Notes under the pieces: generated by a model | Seen by the model: only the letters and a program-made list of their open reading frames with translations | Databases searched by the model: none | Told to the model about the DNA's origin: nothing | From: Polaromonas sp. P2-4 | GTDB taxonomy: Bacteria; Pseudomonadota; Gammaproteobacteria; Burkholderiales; Burkholderiaceae_C | DNA length: 64,000 nt | NCBI GenBank assembly: GCA_024703855.1 | Contig: CP087965.1 | Coordinates: forward strand, 3,588,001-3,652,000 | Reading direction: 5' to 3' | Shown here: positions 36,770 to 45,969 of the stretch, in pieces | How the letters are laid out: each line of letters opens with the position of its first letter | How positions within the stretch are numbered: the stretch's first letter is position 1 | Program-made: the position numbers and the translations under genes

Positions 36770-37566
36770 TCAGCTGGTGACGGCGTTGCCGTCGGTGCGG
36801 AACCGGCTGCCCAGGCGGTAGCGCATGCCCGGGTGCAGGCAGCGCACGATGGTGATGGGGTCCTCACGTATCCAGGTGCGGCGGGTCAGCAGCAGGCCGG
36901 GTTGGTGGGGGTCCATTTGCAGCAGCTCGGCCTGCTCGCGCGTGGGCAGGACGGCATCGACCACATGCTCCATCTGGTCAAACAGCACCGTGCGAACCAG
37001 AAAGTCCGAAGGCTGCTCCAGCGTGAAATCCTGTTGTCCGAAAGTGGGCGCCATGCGCGGGTTGACATAGCGGTCTTCCAGCTGCATGGGCACGCCGTCT
37101 TCCAGGTGCACGCAGACCGAGTGAAACACCGACTCGCCGGTATGCAGGCCCAACGAGGACGCGATGTCCAGCGAAGCCGAGATGCGCTCCACCGTCACGA
37201 TCCGGCACTGGTAATCGTGGCCCCTGCGCCGAATGTCGTCGGACAGGCGCGCGATCTGCAGCAGGTTGGCTTGCGGCTTTTCGTCGGCCACAAAACTGCC
37301 AACGCCGGCAATGCGCTTGATGCGGCCTTGTTCCACCAATTCGCGCAAGGCCCGGTTGACGGTCATGCGCGACAGGCCAAACTGCACTACCAGCTCGTTT
37401 TCGGAAGGCAGGCGGTCGCCCGCCTTCCAGGTGCCGTCCTGGATCTTGCGCGCCACAAAGTCCTTGACCTGCTGGTACGCGCGACATTGGGCGACAACTG
37501 GTTGGCCCCGGTTTGAGGGCCGGTTTCGTGCGCCGGTGTGCGCAGGAGGTGCAGTTTGGAGCTCAT
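36770..37566 (-). CDS. hutC: HutC-type GntR-family histidine utilisation repressor
   Basis: About 266 residues. N-terminal winged helix: KIQDGTWKAGDRLPSENELV and FGLSRMTVNRALRELVEQGR. UTRA ligand-binding domain: SVCVHLEDGVPMQLEDRYVN and LLLTRRTWIREDPITIVRCL, ending PGMRYRLGSRF, the HutC hallmark. Start at 37566 (MSSKLHLLRT) is joined to the HTH through one break near 37478 (one base missing in GCGCGTACC). HutC represses hut operons and is released by urocanate. It lies between a NitT/TauT-type ABC transporter and hutU, all in one direction. Candidate operators are at 40275 and 40396. Confidence 0.9.
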
Positions 37567-37576
37567 GAGACCCTTG

Positions 37577-38358
37577 TCAATGTTCGGCTGACGCCATCGA
37601 CTCGGCGCGGATCTCTTCGGTCAGGCGTGCCTTGAGCTCCATGAACTCGGGCGAGGTCTTGATCGTGTAGTGCCGCGGATGCGGCAGGTTCACCGCAATG
37701 TCGGACTTGATGCGTCCCGGACGTGCGCTGAATACCGCCACCCGGTTGGCCATGAAGATCGCCTCGTCAATGTCGTGGGTCACGAACAGCACGGTTTTGC
37801 GCGCCGACTCCCAGATACCCAGCAGCAGCTCTTGCATCAGCACGCGGGTCTGGTTGTCGAGTGCGCCAAAGGGCTCGTCGAGCAGCAGGATCTTGGGGTC
37901 GTTGGCGAGCGCCCGCGCAATCGCCGTGCGCTGCTGCATGCCGCCGGAGAGCTGCTTGGGAAAATGATTTTCAAACCCGCGCAGGCCCACCTTGGCCATG
38001 AAGTAGTTGCTGCGGTCCTTTTGGTCGGCCTCGCTCATGCCGCGCTCGCGCAGGCCAAAGCGGATGTTCTGCGCGACGGTCAGCCACGGGAACAGCGTGT
38101 AGCTCTGAAACACCATGCCGCGGTCGGCGCCCGGGCCTTCGACCGGGCGGCTGTCCAGCAGAGCCCGGCCCGTGCTGGGCCGTTCCAGCCCTGCGACGAT
38201 GCGCAGCAGCGTGGACTTGCCTGCAGCCCGAGGGGCCGAGGATGGTGACGAAGTCGTTGTCGTTCACTTCGAAGTCGACCGGCAGCAGCGCCTGCGTGCG
38301 CTGGCCTTTGGCGGTTTCTGAAAACGCGCGACACCCCTTGAATGGACAGTTGGCTCAT
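37577..38358 (-). CDS. NitT/TauT-type ABC transporter ATP-binding protein, frame breaks
   Basis: About 261 residues. Start MSQLSIQGVSR at 38358. Two breaks, near 38325 (GC lost from TCGCGCGCG) and near 38226 (extra A in TGCAGGC), hide the Walker A, which in the repaired frame reads ILGPSGCGKSTLL. Then MVFQSYTLFPWLTVAQNIRF, signature LSGGMQQRTAIARALANDPK, Walker B ILLLDEPFGALDNQTRVLMQ and H-loop VLFVTHDIDEAIFMANRVAV, the SsuB/TauB pattern. Start overlaps the permease stop as TGATG. Operon with hutC downstream (10-bp gap). Confidence 0.87.
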
Positions 38359-39206
38359 CAGATGGAACTCCAGGCGAACAGGCGGCGGTTCAGTGCCTTG
38401 AAAGCAAAGTCGGACACCAGGCCAATCAGCCCGATGATGATGATGCCGAAGATGATCTGCCCGGTGTTGAGCAGCGCCTGGCTGTCGGTGATCATGTGGC
38501 CGATGCCGCTGGATGATCCGATCAGCTCGGCCACGATCACATAGGTCCAGGCCCAGCCCAGCACCAGGCGCAAGGTTTCGGCTATGCCGGGTGCGGCCCC
38601 GGGGATCAGCACGCGGGTGATGATGCCCCGGTCGGCCGCGCCCAGCGTGTAGGCGGCTTCCACCAGGTCGCGCCGCGCGCCGCCCACGGTGACCGCCACC
38701 ATCAGCACAATCTGGAACACCGAGCCAATGAAGATCACCAGGATTTTCTGCGTTTCACCAATGCCGGCCCACAGGATCAATAGCGGGATGAAGGCCGACG
38801 CGGGCAGGTAGCGGCAGAACGACACGAAGGGCTCGAAAAAGGCCTCGACTCCCTTGTAGGTGCCCATGGCAATGCCCAGGGGCACGGCGATCACGCTGGC
38901 CAGGATGAAGCCACCGAAGACCCGCCACACCGTCATGCCGATGTCGTGGATGAAGTTGAGCTCGGTGAACAGCAGCCAGCCTTCCCTGGCCATCGTCACG
39001 GGACTGGCGAGGAAGGTGGGCGACACAAAGCCGCCCAGCGTGAAGACTGCCCAGGCCAGTACGAACAGCACAAAGAAGCCCAGGCCCAGCAGCCAGCGCG
39101 AGTTGGTGCCCACCGGCTCCAGCGGCGCCAGCCACTGGCTGCGCTGGCGCACCGGTGCTTCGGGTAAGTGAGGCGGTGCCTGGATGTGTTCCATGACGTG
39201 TTCCAT
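38358..39206 (-). CDS. NitT/TauT-type ABC transporter permease
   Basis: 282 residues. Start taken at 39206 (MEHVMEHIQAPPHLPEAPVR). Six hydrophobic segments, e.g. WLLGLGFFVLFVLAWAVFTL and QIIFGIIIIGLIGLVSDFAF. Family landmarks: HDIGMTVWRVFGGFILASVI and the EAA loop VEAAYTLGAADRGIITRVLI. Typical SsuC/TauC-like inner-membrane permease with the long cytosolic N terminus seen in this group. Intact frame. Confidence 0.88.
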   Translation of the reverse strand: MEHVMEHIQAPPHLPEAPVRQRSQWLAPLEPVGTNSRWLLGLGFFVLFVLAWAVFTLGGFVSPTFLASPVTMAREGWLLFTELNFIHDIGMTVWRVFGGFILASVIAVPLGIAMGTYKGVEAFFEPFVSFCRYLPASAFIPLLILWAGIGETQKILVIFIGSVFQIVLMVAVTVGGARRDLVEAAYTLGAADRGIITRVLIPGAAPGIAETLRLVLGWAWTYVIVAELIGSSSGIGHMITDSQALLNTGQIIFGIIIIGLIGLVSDFAFKALNRRLFAWSSI

Positions 39207-39210
39207 GGCT

Positions 39211-40180
39211 TTACTTGATGAAGCTGGCGTCAAACGTGACCGCGAGGTTCTCAGGCGCTTTGCGGATCACACCGGATTCCAGCAGGATCTTCTCGGCATC
39301 CTTCATGAACGTGGTGATCTCGCCGGCGAAGAACTTCTGGTTGGCCGCCTTGTCCTGCCAGCGCAGAAAGGCTGCCGACTTCTGCAAACTGTTCGCCGGT
39401 CTGCTTGACGGCCGAGCCCATCAACTCGTTGGACTTGACGGGGTCGGCCTTGATCATGGCCAGTGCGTCGAAGTAGGAGTTGGTGAGCGCCTGGGCTGCC
39501 TTGGCATTGGCCTTGAGCCAGGTCGGCGCGCAACCTACGGTGTCCATCACCATCGGGTAGTCCAGCGTGGTGGCCAGAATCTTGCCGGCGGCAGGGTTGT
39601 CGCGTACGGTGGAGAGATAGGGCTCGTACGTCATGGCCGCGTCGTTCTGGCCCGCCACAAAGGCCTGGGCAGACGCCTGGGGCGAGAGGGTGGTGGTTTT
39701 CACGTCCTTGAGCGTCATGCCGTTTTTGTTGAGCATCCAGGCCAGGCCAAAGTAGGGCGCGGTGCCGGGGGCATCCACGCCGATGGTCTTGCCCTTGAGG
39801 TCGGCAAAGCTCTTGATGTCGCCACGCACGGCCAGGCCGTCGGCGCCGTAGGATTTGTCCATCTGGAAGATCTGCACGATGGGCACGCCGTTGGCGTTCC
39901 AGGCCACATGGGTCTCCACCGTGGTGGCTGCGCACTGGATCGCCCCGGCGGCCAGCGCCAGGTGGCGGTCTTTCTGGGGAATGAACTTGATCTCCACATC
40001 CAGGCCGTTCTTCTTGAAAATACCGGCCTTGTCCGCCAGCGACAGCGGGGCGAAGCCGGTCCAGCCGGACATGCCCAGCACCAGCTTGGTTTCCTGCGCC
40101 CCTGCAGGTGCGGCCATGCCGGCCACGCAAGCACCGATTGCCAGCAGCGAAGTCAATTTCTTGACGGTTGTCTTACCCAT
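39211..40180 (-). CDS. NitT/TauT-type ABC transporter substrate-binding protein
   Basis: About 323 residues. Signal peptide MGKTTVKKLTSLLAIGACVA ending AGA-QE. Mature part: LVLGMSGWTGFAPLSLADKA, AIQCAATTVETHVAWNANGV, GDIKSFADLKGKTIGVDAPG, NDAAMTYEPYLSTVRDNPAA, all typical of NMT1/THI5-like TauA proteins. One break near 39387 (extra A, GCAGAAG for GCGAAG) hides the C terminus; the repaired tail ends near ASFIK with TAA at 39211. First gene of the long hut operon and next to the candidate HutC operators. A hut-controlled TauA-type system suggests uptake of histidine, urocanate or another imidazole compound (inference). Confidence 0.87.
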
Positions 40181-40274
40181 TACGTACTCCAGTTTGATTC
40201 AGAAAATCGGTTGATCCCAAGATCCCTGCACGGCAAAGTCCGGGTAGAGAGATTTTTGCCAGCTCGCCTCATCC

Positions 40275-40284
40275 TGTATATACA
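40275..40284. promoter_or_regulatory. candidate HutC operator 1
   Basis: Perfect palindrome TGTATATACA within CCTGTATATACAAGT, 91-100 bp upstream of the first gene of the hut-linked operon. The TGTA-N2-TACA form is what I recall for HutC sites in Pseudomonas; binding is not shown. Confidence 0.6.
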
Positions 40285-40395
40285 AGTAAACCCTAGTATG
40301 GGCAAATCAGGGCGGCGGATGTCGGTCAAAGCACTGATTTGGGGCTCTGTCCAGCATGTTTGGTGCATTGCCGTCCCTCGTGCACCGGGTTTTGC

Positions 40396-40405
40396 TGTCT
40401 ATACA
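40396..40405. promoter_or_regulatory. candidate HutC operator 2
   Basis: CTGTCTATACAGGT, an imperfect palindrome (CTGT-N4-ACAG) about 120 bp from operator 1. Two related sites between the Bug gene and the hut-linked operon support cooperative repression. Confidence 0.5.
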
Positions 40406-40553
40406 GGTATCTTGTTTTGGCGAAACAAAGAGAGCAAGTTCGGGGCCAGCTTTTTTTGAGAGGGGAATGGCGTTGCCCGACCAGGGTGCTGACGCGCTGG
40501 ATCTGGTGTCGGCATTTGCTGGCGCGGCGACAAACGCAACGGATTTGCGCTGG

Positions 40554-40574
40554 GGCGCGGCCCGAGGCCGCGCC
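40554..40574 (-). terminator. hairpin downstream of the Bug-family gene
   Basis: GGCGCGGCC-CGA-GGCCGCGCC, a perfect 9-bp stem with a 3-nt loop, 10 bp after the stop of the Bug gene. It has no T run, so it may be a Rho-aided terminator or 3' stabiliser. Confidence 0.55.
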
Positions 40575-40583
40575 AGACCCAGT

Positions 40584-41582
40584 TCAGTCGCCCTTGAATC
40601 CTGTGGCCTTGATGACCGGAGTCCAGCGTGCGGCCAGCGCGTCTGTGTATTTGGCAACCTCTTCCGGTGTGCCGCTTGGCAGCAATTCGTACCCCGTCTG
40701 GCCCAGTTTTTCACGCACATCGGGCATGGCCAACACCTTGCGCATGGCCTGAGCCCACTGCGTGGCGACCGCAGGCGCGGTGTTGGCGTGGACATACAGC
40801 AGGTAGCGCGACGAAGTCACCAGATTCGGGTAACCGGATTCGGCAAAGGTCGGCACGTCGGGCAGAGCGTCGGCGCGTTTGTCTCCGGCCACAGCCAGCA
40901 CGCGAAGTTTGCCCGAACGGTGGTACTCCTTGAAGGTGGCCGTGGCGTCCATGCCGGCGGTCAGCTGGTTGCCCAGCAACTCCGTTGCCATGGCGGCGCC
41001 CCCGCGGTAGGGCACCAGGGTGCTGCCAGTGCGAGACTGTGCGACGAATTCCACCGCGAGGAAGTGGAGCAGCGTGCCGACCGTGGTGATGCCAATCGGG
41101 TACTTTTCAGGATTGGCCTTGGCGGCCTGGACGAACTGCGCCAGCGTTTTGATCGGCGAATTCGCATTGACCGCCAGCCCGAACTGAACGCCGACCACGT
41201 CGGTGATGGTCTTGAAATCGGTTACTGGGTTGAAGCGCATATTGTTATAGATCAAGGGGCCGATAAACATCGGATCCACGGGCGCCAGCAGTACCGTATT
41301 GCCGTCGGCGGGGGCGTTCTTTAACGCCTCAGCAGCCAGACGGGTGCCGGCACCGAAGCGGTTCTCGACGATGATGGTGCGGCCAAGCTCATCCTTGAGC
41401 TTCTCCGCCAGCAAGCGGGCCATGAAATCAGCTTGGCCGCCCGCTGGGAAGGGCACGATGATGCGCGTAACGGATTGTGCCTGGGCGGCTGGCGAGATCA
41501 TGCAGCCAAGGCCCATGGCGGCACCGGCCAATAGGGTACGGCGCAAAAGCGGGGTAGTGGAAGAGGGATTGCGTAGGCTCAT
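40584..41582 (-). CDS. Bug/TctC family tripartite tricarboxylate transporter substrate-binding protein
   Basis: 332 residues. Start MSLRNPSSTTPLLRRTLLAG at 41582 with a twin-arginine-like opening (LRRTLLAGAAMGLG) and cleavage near AQA-QS. Mature motifs: VTRIIVPFPAGGQADFMARL, ENRFGAGTRLAAEALKNAPA, LVPYRGGAAMATELLGNQLT, SGKLRVLAVAGDKRADALPD, which define the Bug family greatly expanded in Burkholderiales. Periplasmic, ligand unknown. No TctA/B membrane genes in the window. Shares its strand and a 37-bp gap with the amidase, so a common operon is likely. Confidence 0.9.
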   Translation of the reverse strand: MSLRNPSSTTPLLRRTLLAGAAMGLGCMISPAAQAQSVTRIIVPFPAGGQADFMARLLAEKLKDELGRTIIVENRFGAGTRLAAEALKNAPADGNTVLLAPVDPMFIGPLIYNNMRFNPVTDFKTITDVVGVQFGLAVNANSPIKTLAQFVQAAKANPEKYPIGITTVGTLLHFLAVEFVAQSRTGSTLVPYRGGAAMATELLGNQLTAGMDATATFKEYHRSGKLRVLAVAGDKRADALPDVPTFAESGYPNLVTSSRYLLYVHANTAPAVATQWAQAMRKVLAMPDVREKLGQTGYELLPSGTPEEVAKYTDALAARWTPVIKATGFKGD

Positions 41583-41619
41583 CAGAAAACTCCTGGTTGA
41601 GGTGGTGGGGACGGGGGGA

Positions 41620-43030
41620 TCACCGGGCGGTGAACGGGGTGAACTGCGCCGCTTCTTCCAGGACCTGGCCAGCTTGCAGCAGCAGATCCTCATGAAAACG
41701 CCAGGCCAGCAACTGCACGCCAATGGGCACACCGCCGGCCATGCCGGTGGGCACCGAAAGGCCTGGCAGGCCCAGCGCGGCGGTCGCCAGTAGCGGACTT
41801 TGGGCGTCGATCAGCGCGCGTGCCTGTTCCAGCGTGCCGATGTCTTCGTCCTGTAGGCACGGGCGCTGCCACGACACCGGCATCAGCACCAGCGGATGGG
41901 TTTGCAGAAAAACTGACCAGTTGCAGAACCAGCGCTTGGCGCCGCGCCAATGCATCGAGAAAGCCGTCGCGGTCGGTTTCCGGCATGTCGGCCAACAGGT
42001 TGCGCTGGCTGTGCTGCATGGCTTTGTCGCCGTGGCGTTCCACGCCGGCGATGATGTTGCGGCGGCTGTCGTCCACCGTCAGCGTCCGCCACAAGGCGGC
42101 GGCTTCGGCAAAGTGGGGCAGTGCGGCTTCCTGCACGTCATATCCGGCTTGCTGCAGCCAGCGCGCGGCGTCGTTCAGCGCCTGGGTGACCGCCGGGTCT
42201 ACGGGGATGCCGGGGTAACTTCTGAACAGGGCCACGCGGATCGGGCCCGCAGGCCGTGGCAGTTCCAGCGGCACCGGCGCCCAGTTGGGGTCGCGCGCGT
42301 CATGGCGCGCCATTGCGTGGTAACCCAGGCGCAGGTCGGCCACGTTGCGCGCCAGCGGCCCCTGTACCGACATGAGTTGCGGCGTGATGCTGCGCTCGGC
42401 CGTCGCACTCGGGTTGTAGGCCGGTACGCGGCCTACCGTGGGGCGCAGGCCGAGCACGCCGCAGGCATAGGCCGGGTAACGGATGGAGCCGCCGATGTCG
42501 TTGCCGTGCGCCAGTGGACCCATGCCGCTGGCCACTGCGGCCGCCGCGCCGCCGCTGGAGCCGCCGGGGGTGATGGCCGCGTCCCAGGGATTCAGCGTGC
42601 GCCCATGCAGGCCGTTGTCGGTGAACCAGCGCGACGAGTAGGTGGCTGTGTTGCTGCGCCCGACGATGATGGCCCCGGCGCTACGCCAGTGCGCCACCAC
42701 CGGCGCATCCTCGCCTGCGATGTGGTCGCGCAGCGGGACCACACCGTTGGTGGTGGCATGGCCGACCTGGTCCACATTGATCTTGATGCTGACCGGCACG
42801 CCGTGCAGCGTGCCGAGTTCAGCGCCACGGAGGGTGAGCCGGTCGGCGGCATCGGCGCTGGCCAGCGCTTCATCGGCCAGCACTTCGGCCAAGGCATTGA
42901 TCTGCGGGTTGAGCTGCTCGATGCGTGCCAGCACGCTGGCCGTGACTTCGCGGCAGGAAATATCGCGGCTACGCACGGCGGCGGCAATGTCGACGGCGCT
43001 CAGCCGCCAGAGTGCTTGTTGCAGATTCAT
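41620..43030 (-). CDS. amidase signature family enzyme, one frame break
   Basis: About 471 residues. Start MNLQQALWRLSAVDIAAAVR. Catalytic Ser-cisSer-Lys triad region: lysine in VPVSIKINVDQVGH, the serine segment TPGGSSGGAAAAVASGMGPL and GNDIGGSIRYPAYACGVLGL. Tail GLPGLSVPTGMAGGVPIGVQ and LAWRFHEDLLLQAGQVLEEA. Amidase signature enzymes hydrolyse amides, including indole acetamide, aryl amides and amino-acid amides; the substrate here is not predictable. Break near 41921 (TGCAAC for TGCGCAAC) joins RRQALVL to NWSVFLQTHPLVLMP. The neighbouring Bug protein may deliver the substrate, and the IS-disrupted GntR regulator upstream probably controlled both. Confidence 0.88.
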
Positions 43031-43675
43031 GTTCGGACTCCAAAAAATTCAGGCAAAGAGAACCCCGCACCCCGGCTCAACCGGGGTGAAGGTGTGGGGA
43101 ATGAGGTGGCGGCAGCGGGTGCGACCCGCGTCGCAATAGTGGTTAGCCGCTCGGACTCATGAGCAGACTGCCACGGTCTATCCGGGATTCGGCCTCAAGG
43201 GCCAGCGCTTCGGCGTGCTCCATGTGCACCCGCATGATTTCGCGTGCGCGCGGGGCGTCGTGGGCGCGCAGCGCGTCCAGCAAGTCGGTATGGCTGTGCA
43301 TGACTTCCTCGTCAAAACGATCGAAGTCCGGGAGTGCGTTGCGCACGATGATCACGCGGCGGATGACATCGTTGAGCAGGCGGCAGACCAGCGCCAGCAG
43401 GGGCTGCTGCAGGCGTCGGCCAGGCGATCATGAAACAGCAGGTCCGCCTCGCGCCGCTCGTTCCAGTCCTCGCTGCCGCCATGTGCCGGGTGGCTGTGGC
43501 CGATCAACGCCTCCAGCTCGGCCAAATCGACTTCGGTCAGGCGCGTGGCCACGTTGGCGGCCAGTTCGGGCTCGACCACCCGGCGCAACGCGTACAGCAT
43601 GGCGATGTCGACGGGCTGGAAGTACAGGAAGTTGGACACCGCCTCCAGGCACTGGTCGTACGAGGTTTGCGTTAG

Positions 43676-45626
43676 CCTGAAGTTCTTTCCCGAAAAAAGC
43701 GAGTTTCCCCTCTGAAACGCTCGGTAATTCAGGTTCCGCGTTCTGTCTACATTTTGATCTGACCGATCAATTCGAGTGCGCTTTTGCTTCTCGCTAGGCG
43801 TGGTGGTGACCTGGAAGGTGGGTGCATCGCCAGCGCTTTGGGGGGTGCGACACGTGTTGCGCACGACGGTTTCAAGCTCTCGCGTCAAGGTCTGGAAACT
43901 GTGTGTCGGCGTGCCGTCATCCAGGGTGTGGCTGAGCACCTTCTTCATGGCAGCGTCTGATCGCTTGGCGGGCGCGACCGGGTCACGCGTGAGCTTGGCG
44001 GCTTGATCGCAATCGGCAAACATCAACTCGCGCCAAGCCTCGCGCATGTGCCACTCCACGTAATAGGCCAACATGCAAAGAAAGATGTGCGCACGCACCC
44101 GCCCCTCCAGGTGGTGATGAATCGGTCGCACTTTCAAGTCGACCGTCTTGAGCGAACGAAACGCGCTCCACCTGGGCCAGGGATTTGTAGGTGCGCACAC
44201 ACGTGGCGGCATCCATGCGCTGCGCTTTGACTGAAGTGCGAATGATGTACAGCCCGTCCAGCGCCGCCTCAGCGGCGATGTGCTCGACAATGCGCGAAAA
44301 GGTAAACGAGTTGTCAGTAATGAGCAGCTCAAAGTGTTTGGCCACCTTGTACTGGTTCACGCATTTGCCCACGGCCACGCCGATCTTGTCCTTGCCCACG
44401 AGCCTGGCTGCGTCCACCCGCACCTTGATCTTTTGCAGGTTTTGCTCTGTGGCCAGCAGCAAATCGCTTCGGGTGTGCGCGCAGCTTGGCCAACTCTGGA
44501 TTGCGGCAGGCCACCAACCGCTCACCGGGAAAGTCAGGCGAGCTGATCTCCAGCAAATTGCGCTCATCAAACAAGCCCAGTTGCAAGTGCTTTTGCTCCA
44601 CCAGGGTGCGAATCGAGGCACTCCTGAGCGCCGTGATCCAGTCCACGCCCGCGTCCTCACTCATCTCATCGATGGCCTTTTGCGAAATCATGCCCCGGTC
44701 GCCCACCATCACCATGCGCTCGATGCCAAACTCCTCACGCATGCGCTTGACCTGAGGCAAGAACGTCTTGCTGTCCGAGGTATTGCCCTCGTATACCGAG
44801 ACCGCCACCGGGCAGCCTCGATCATCGGTGAGTAAGCCGTAGTTGACCTGCAGGCTGCCGCGTTTGCCATCGCGGCTGTAGCCCAGTTTGGCCAGCGGAC
44901 AGTGCGAGCCCTCGAAGTAACTCGATGAGAGGTCGTACAGCACCAGAGAGTCTTCTTTGAGATGGCGTGCGGCCAGCTTCTTTTGAATTCGGTCCTGGCC
45001 CGCGAGCAACCAATCCATGGCACCATACAGATCGTCCTCAGTGGCGCCCTGCACGCCAAAATCTTCGGCCAGAGTGCTGGTATGCCACAGGCGTGTGGTG
45101 GCCAGTTTGGTCGCAGGGCACAGGATGCGCGATGCCACCATAGCCTGCACCAAGTCGCGCTCGGCGCAGGGCTTGGTCGCCAGCAGGGAAGCAAAACCCA
45201 AACGTTGCATCGCCAATGAGACGGCTTGCACGTGACCGTGGGCGCGTGATGAGGAAATCTCGAAGGCCTCACCAGCAGGCACAAATGTCTCGCCCTGCAA
45301 GGAGCGGCGAATCAGGTCGATCACAGAGTCGGGAAGGTGAGACAGGTTGCCCAGCGTCTCGTTCTTGACCTTGCCGTCCTCATGGTAGCTGCGCCGCAAC
45401 AAATGGGTGTAATAGACCTGGTCTTTGTACTTGCGTGTCGTGGTGACGACGTGTGCTGTACCTGTTCTTGATGCCATGGCCAACATTCTACCGAACTAAA
45501 TTAATATTGCAAATATATTTAGTGACTACATATTCGGACCAAAAAAAGCCGCCATTTGGCGGCTCTCCCCGGCTACGAGGACGAAAAAGTGCGATTTAAG
45601 GGGTGTGAAAGGTGAGGAACTTCAGG
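43676..45626 (-). mobile_element. IS1634-family insertion sequence
   Basis: 1951 bp, bounded by inverted ends CCTGAAGTTCTTTCCCG (left) and CCTGAAGTTCCTCACC (right, reverse complement). It is flanked by the direct repeat TTAG (43672-43675 and 45627-45630). It carries one transposase gene on the minus strand. The family assignment rests on the transposase. The precise insertion in the regulator and the intact ends indicate a recent event. Confidence 0.88.
43747..45486 (-). CDS. IS1634-family transposase, frame breaks
   Basis: About 580 residues. Start MLAMASRTGTAHVVTTTRKY; then LLRRSYHEDGKVKNETLGNL, LVLYDLSSSYFEGSHCPLAK and GYSRDGKRGSLQVNYGLLTD, the IS1634/IS4-like DDE core start (YDLSSSYFEG, first aspartate). 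The second aspartate is in MVMVGDRGMISQKAIDEM, and the glutamate region is FRSLKTVDLKVRPIHHHLEG. Breaks near 44488, 44167 and 43781 each disappear on restoring a GC dinucleotide; the last gives a natural end LIGQIKM and TAG at 43747. Cut-and-paste transposase, cytosolic. The breaks resemble those in housekeeping genes, so they are probably not real inactivation. Confidence 0.88.
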
Positions 45627-45889
45627 TTAGCGTGGCACCCCCGTTGGGGCCGGTGCTGATGGCCACCAGCCCCTGCACCTGCAACGCGGCCAGCGCTTCG
45701 CGTACCGTGCCGCGTGAGACGCCCATCTGATCGATCAGCTCTTTTTCCTGGGGCAGTTTGTTGCCCACCTGCTGGCGCGTCTGGACGATCCAGCGCTTGA
45801 TGCCGTTGACCACCTGGTCGGAGCGTTTCACGCGTTTTCCACGCGATAGTTGGGTCTTGGGGTCAGTGAACATGATGGTACGGCCTATT

Positions 45890-45908
45890 TATGATGATAA
45901 ATATCATA
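45890..45908. promoter_or_regulatory. inverted repeat upstream of the split GntR regulator
   Basis: TATGAT-N7-ATCATA centred about 26 bp upstream of the regulator ATG: a perfect 6-bp inverted repeat in an AT-rich patch, in the right place for an autoregulatory operator. Binding is inferred. Confidence 0.55.
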
Positions 45909-45969
45909 GATTATTGAATCCTTGTCAAGAGGGTTGTTCCGCAGTTGCAGGCTTGGCGCTGATGGCCGC

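Larger units (their letters stand above)
43143..45873 (-). pseudogene. GntR/FCD-family regulator split by an IS element
   Basis: The N-terminal half (45631-45873) begins MFTDPKTQLSRGKRVKRSDQ and carries the winged helix (QEKELIDQMGVSRGTVREAL, GLVAISTGPNGGATL). The C-terminal half (43143-43675) carries the FCD domain: VSNFLYFQPVDIAMLYALRR, VVEPELAANVATRLTEVDLA, MHSHTDLLDALRAHDAPRAR. Removing the 1951-bp IS and one 4-bp duplicate rejoins the frame exactly as GATLTQTSYDQCLEAV. One further break near 43409 is a probable sequencing error. In this chromosome the gene is inactive. It sits 113 bp upstream of the amidase on the same strand and was probably its regulator, so the amidase-Bug operon may be deregulated. 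Confidence 0.88.
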
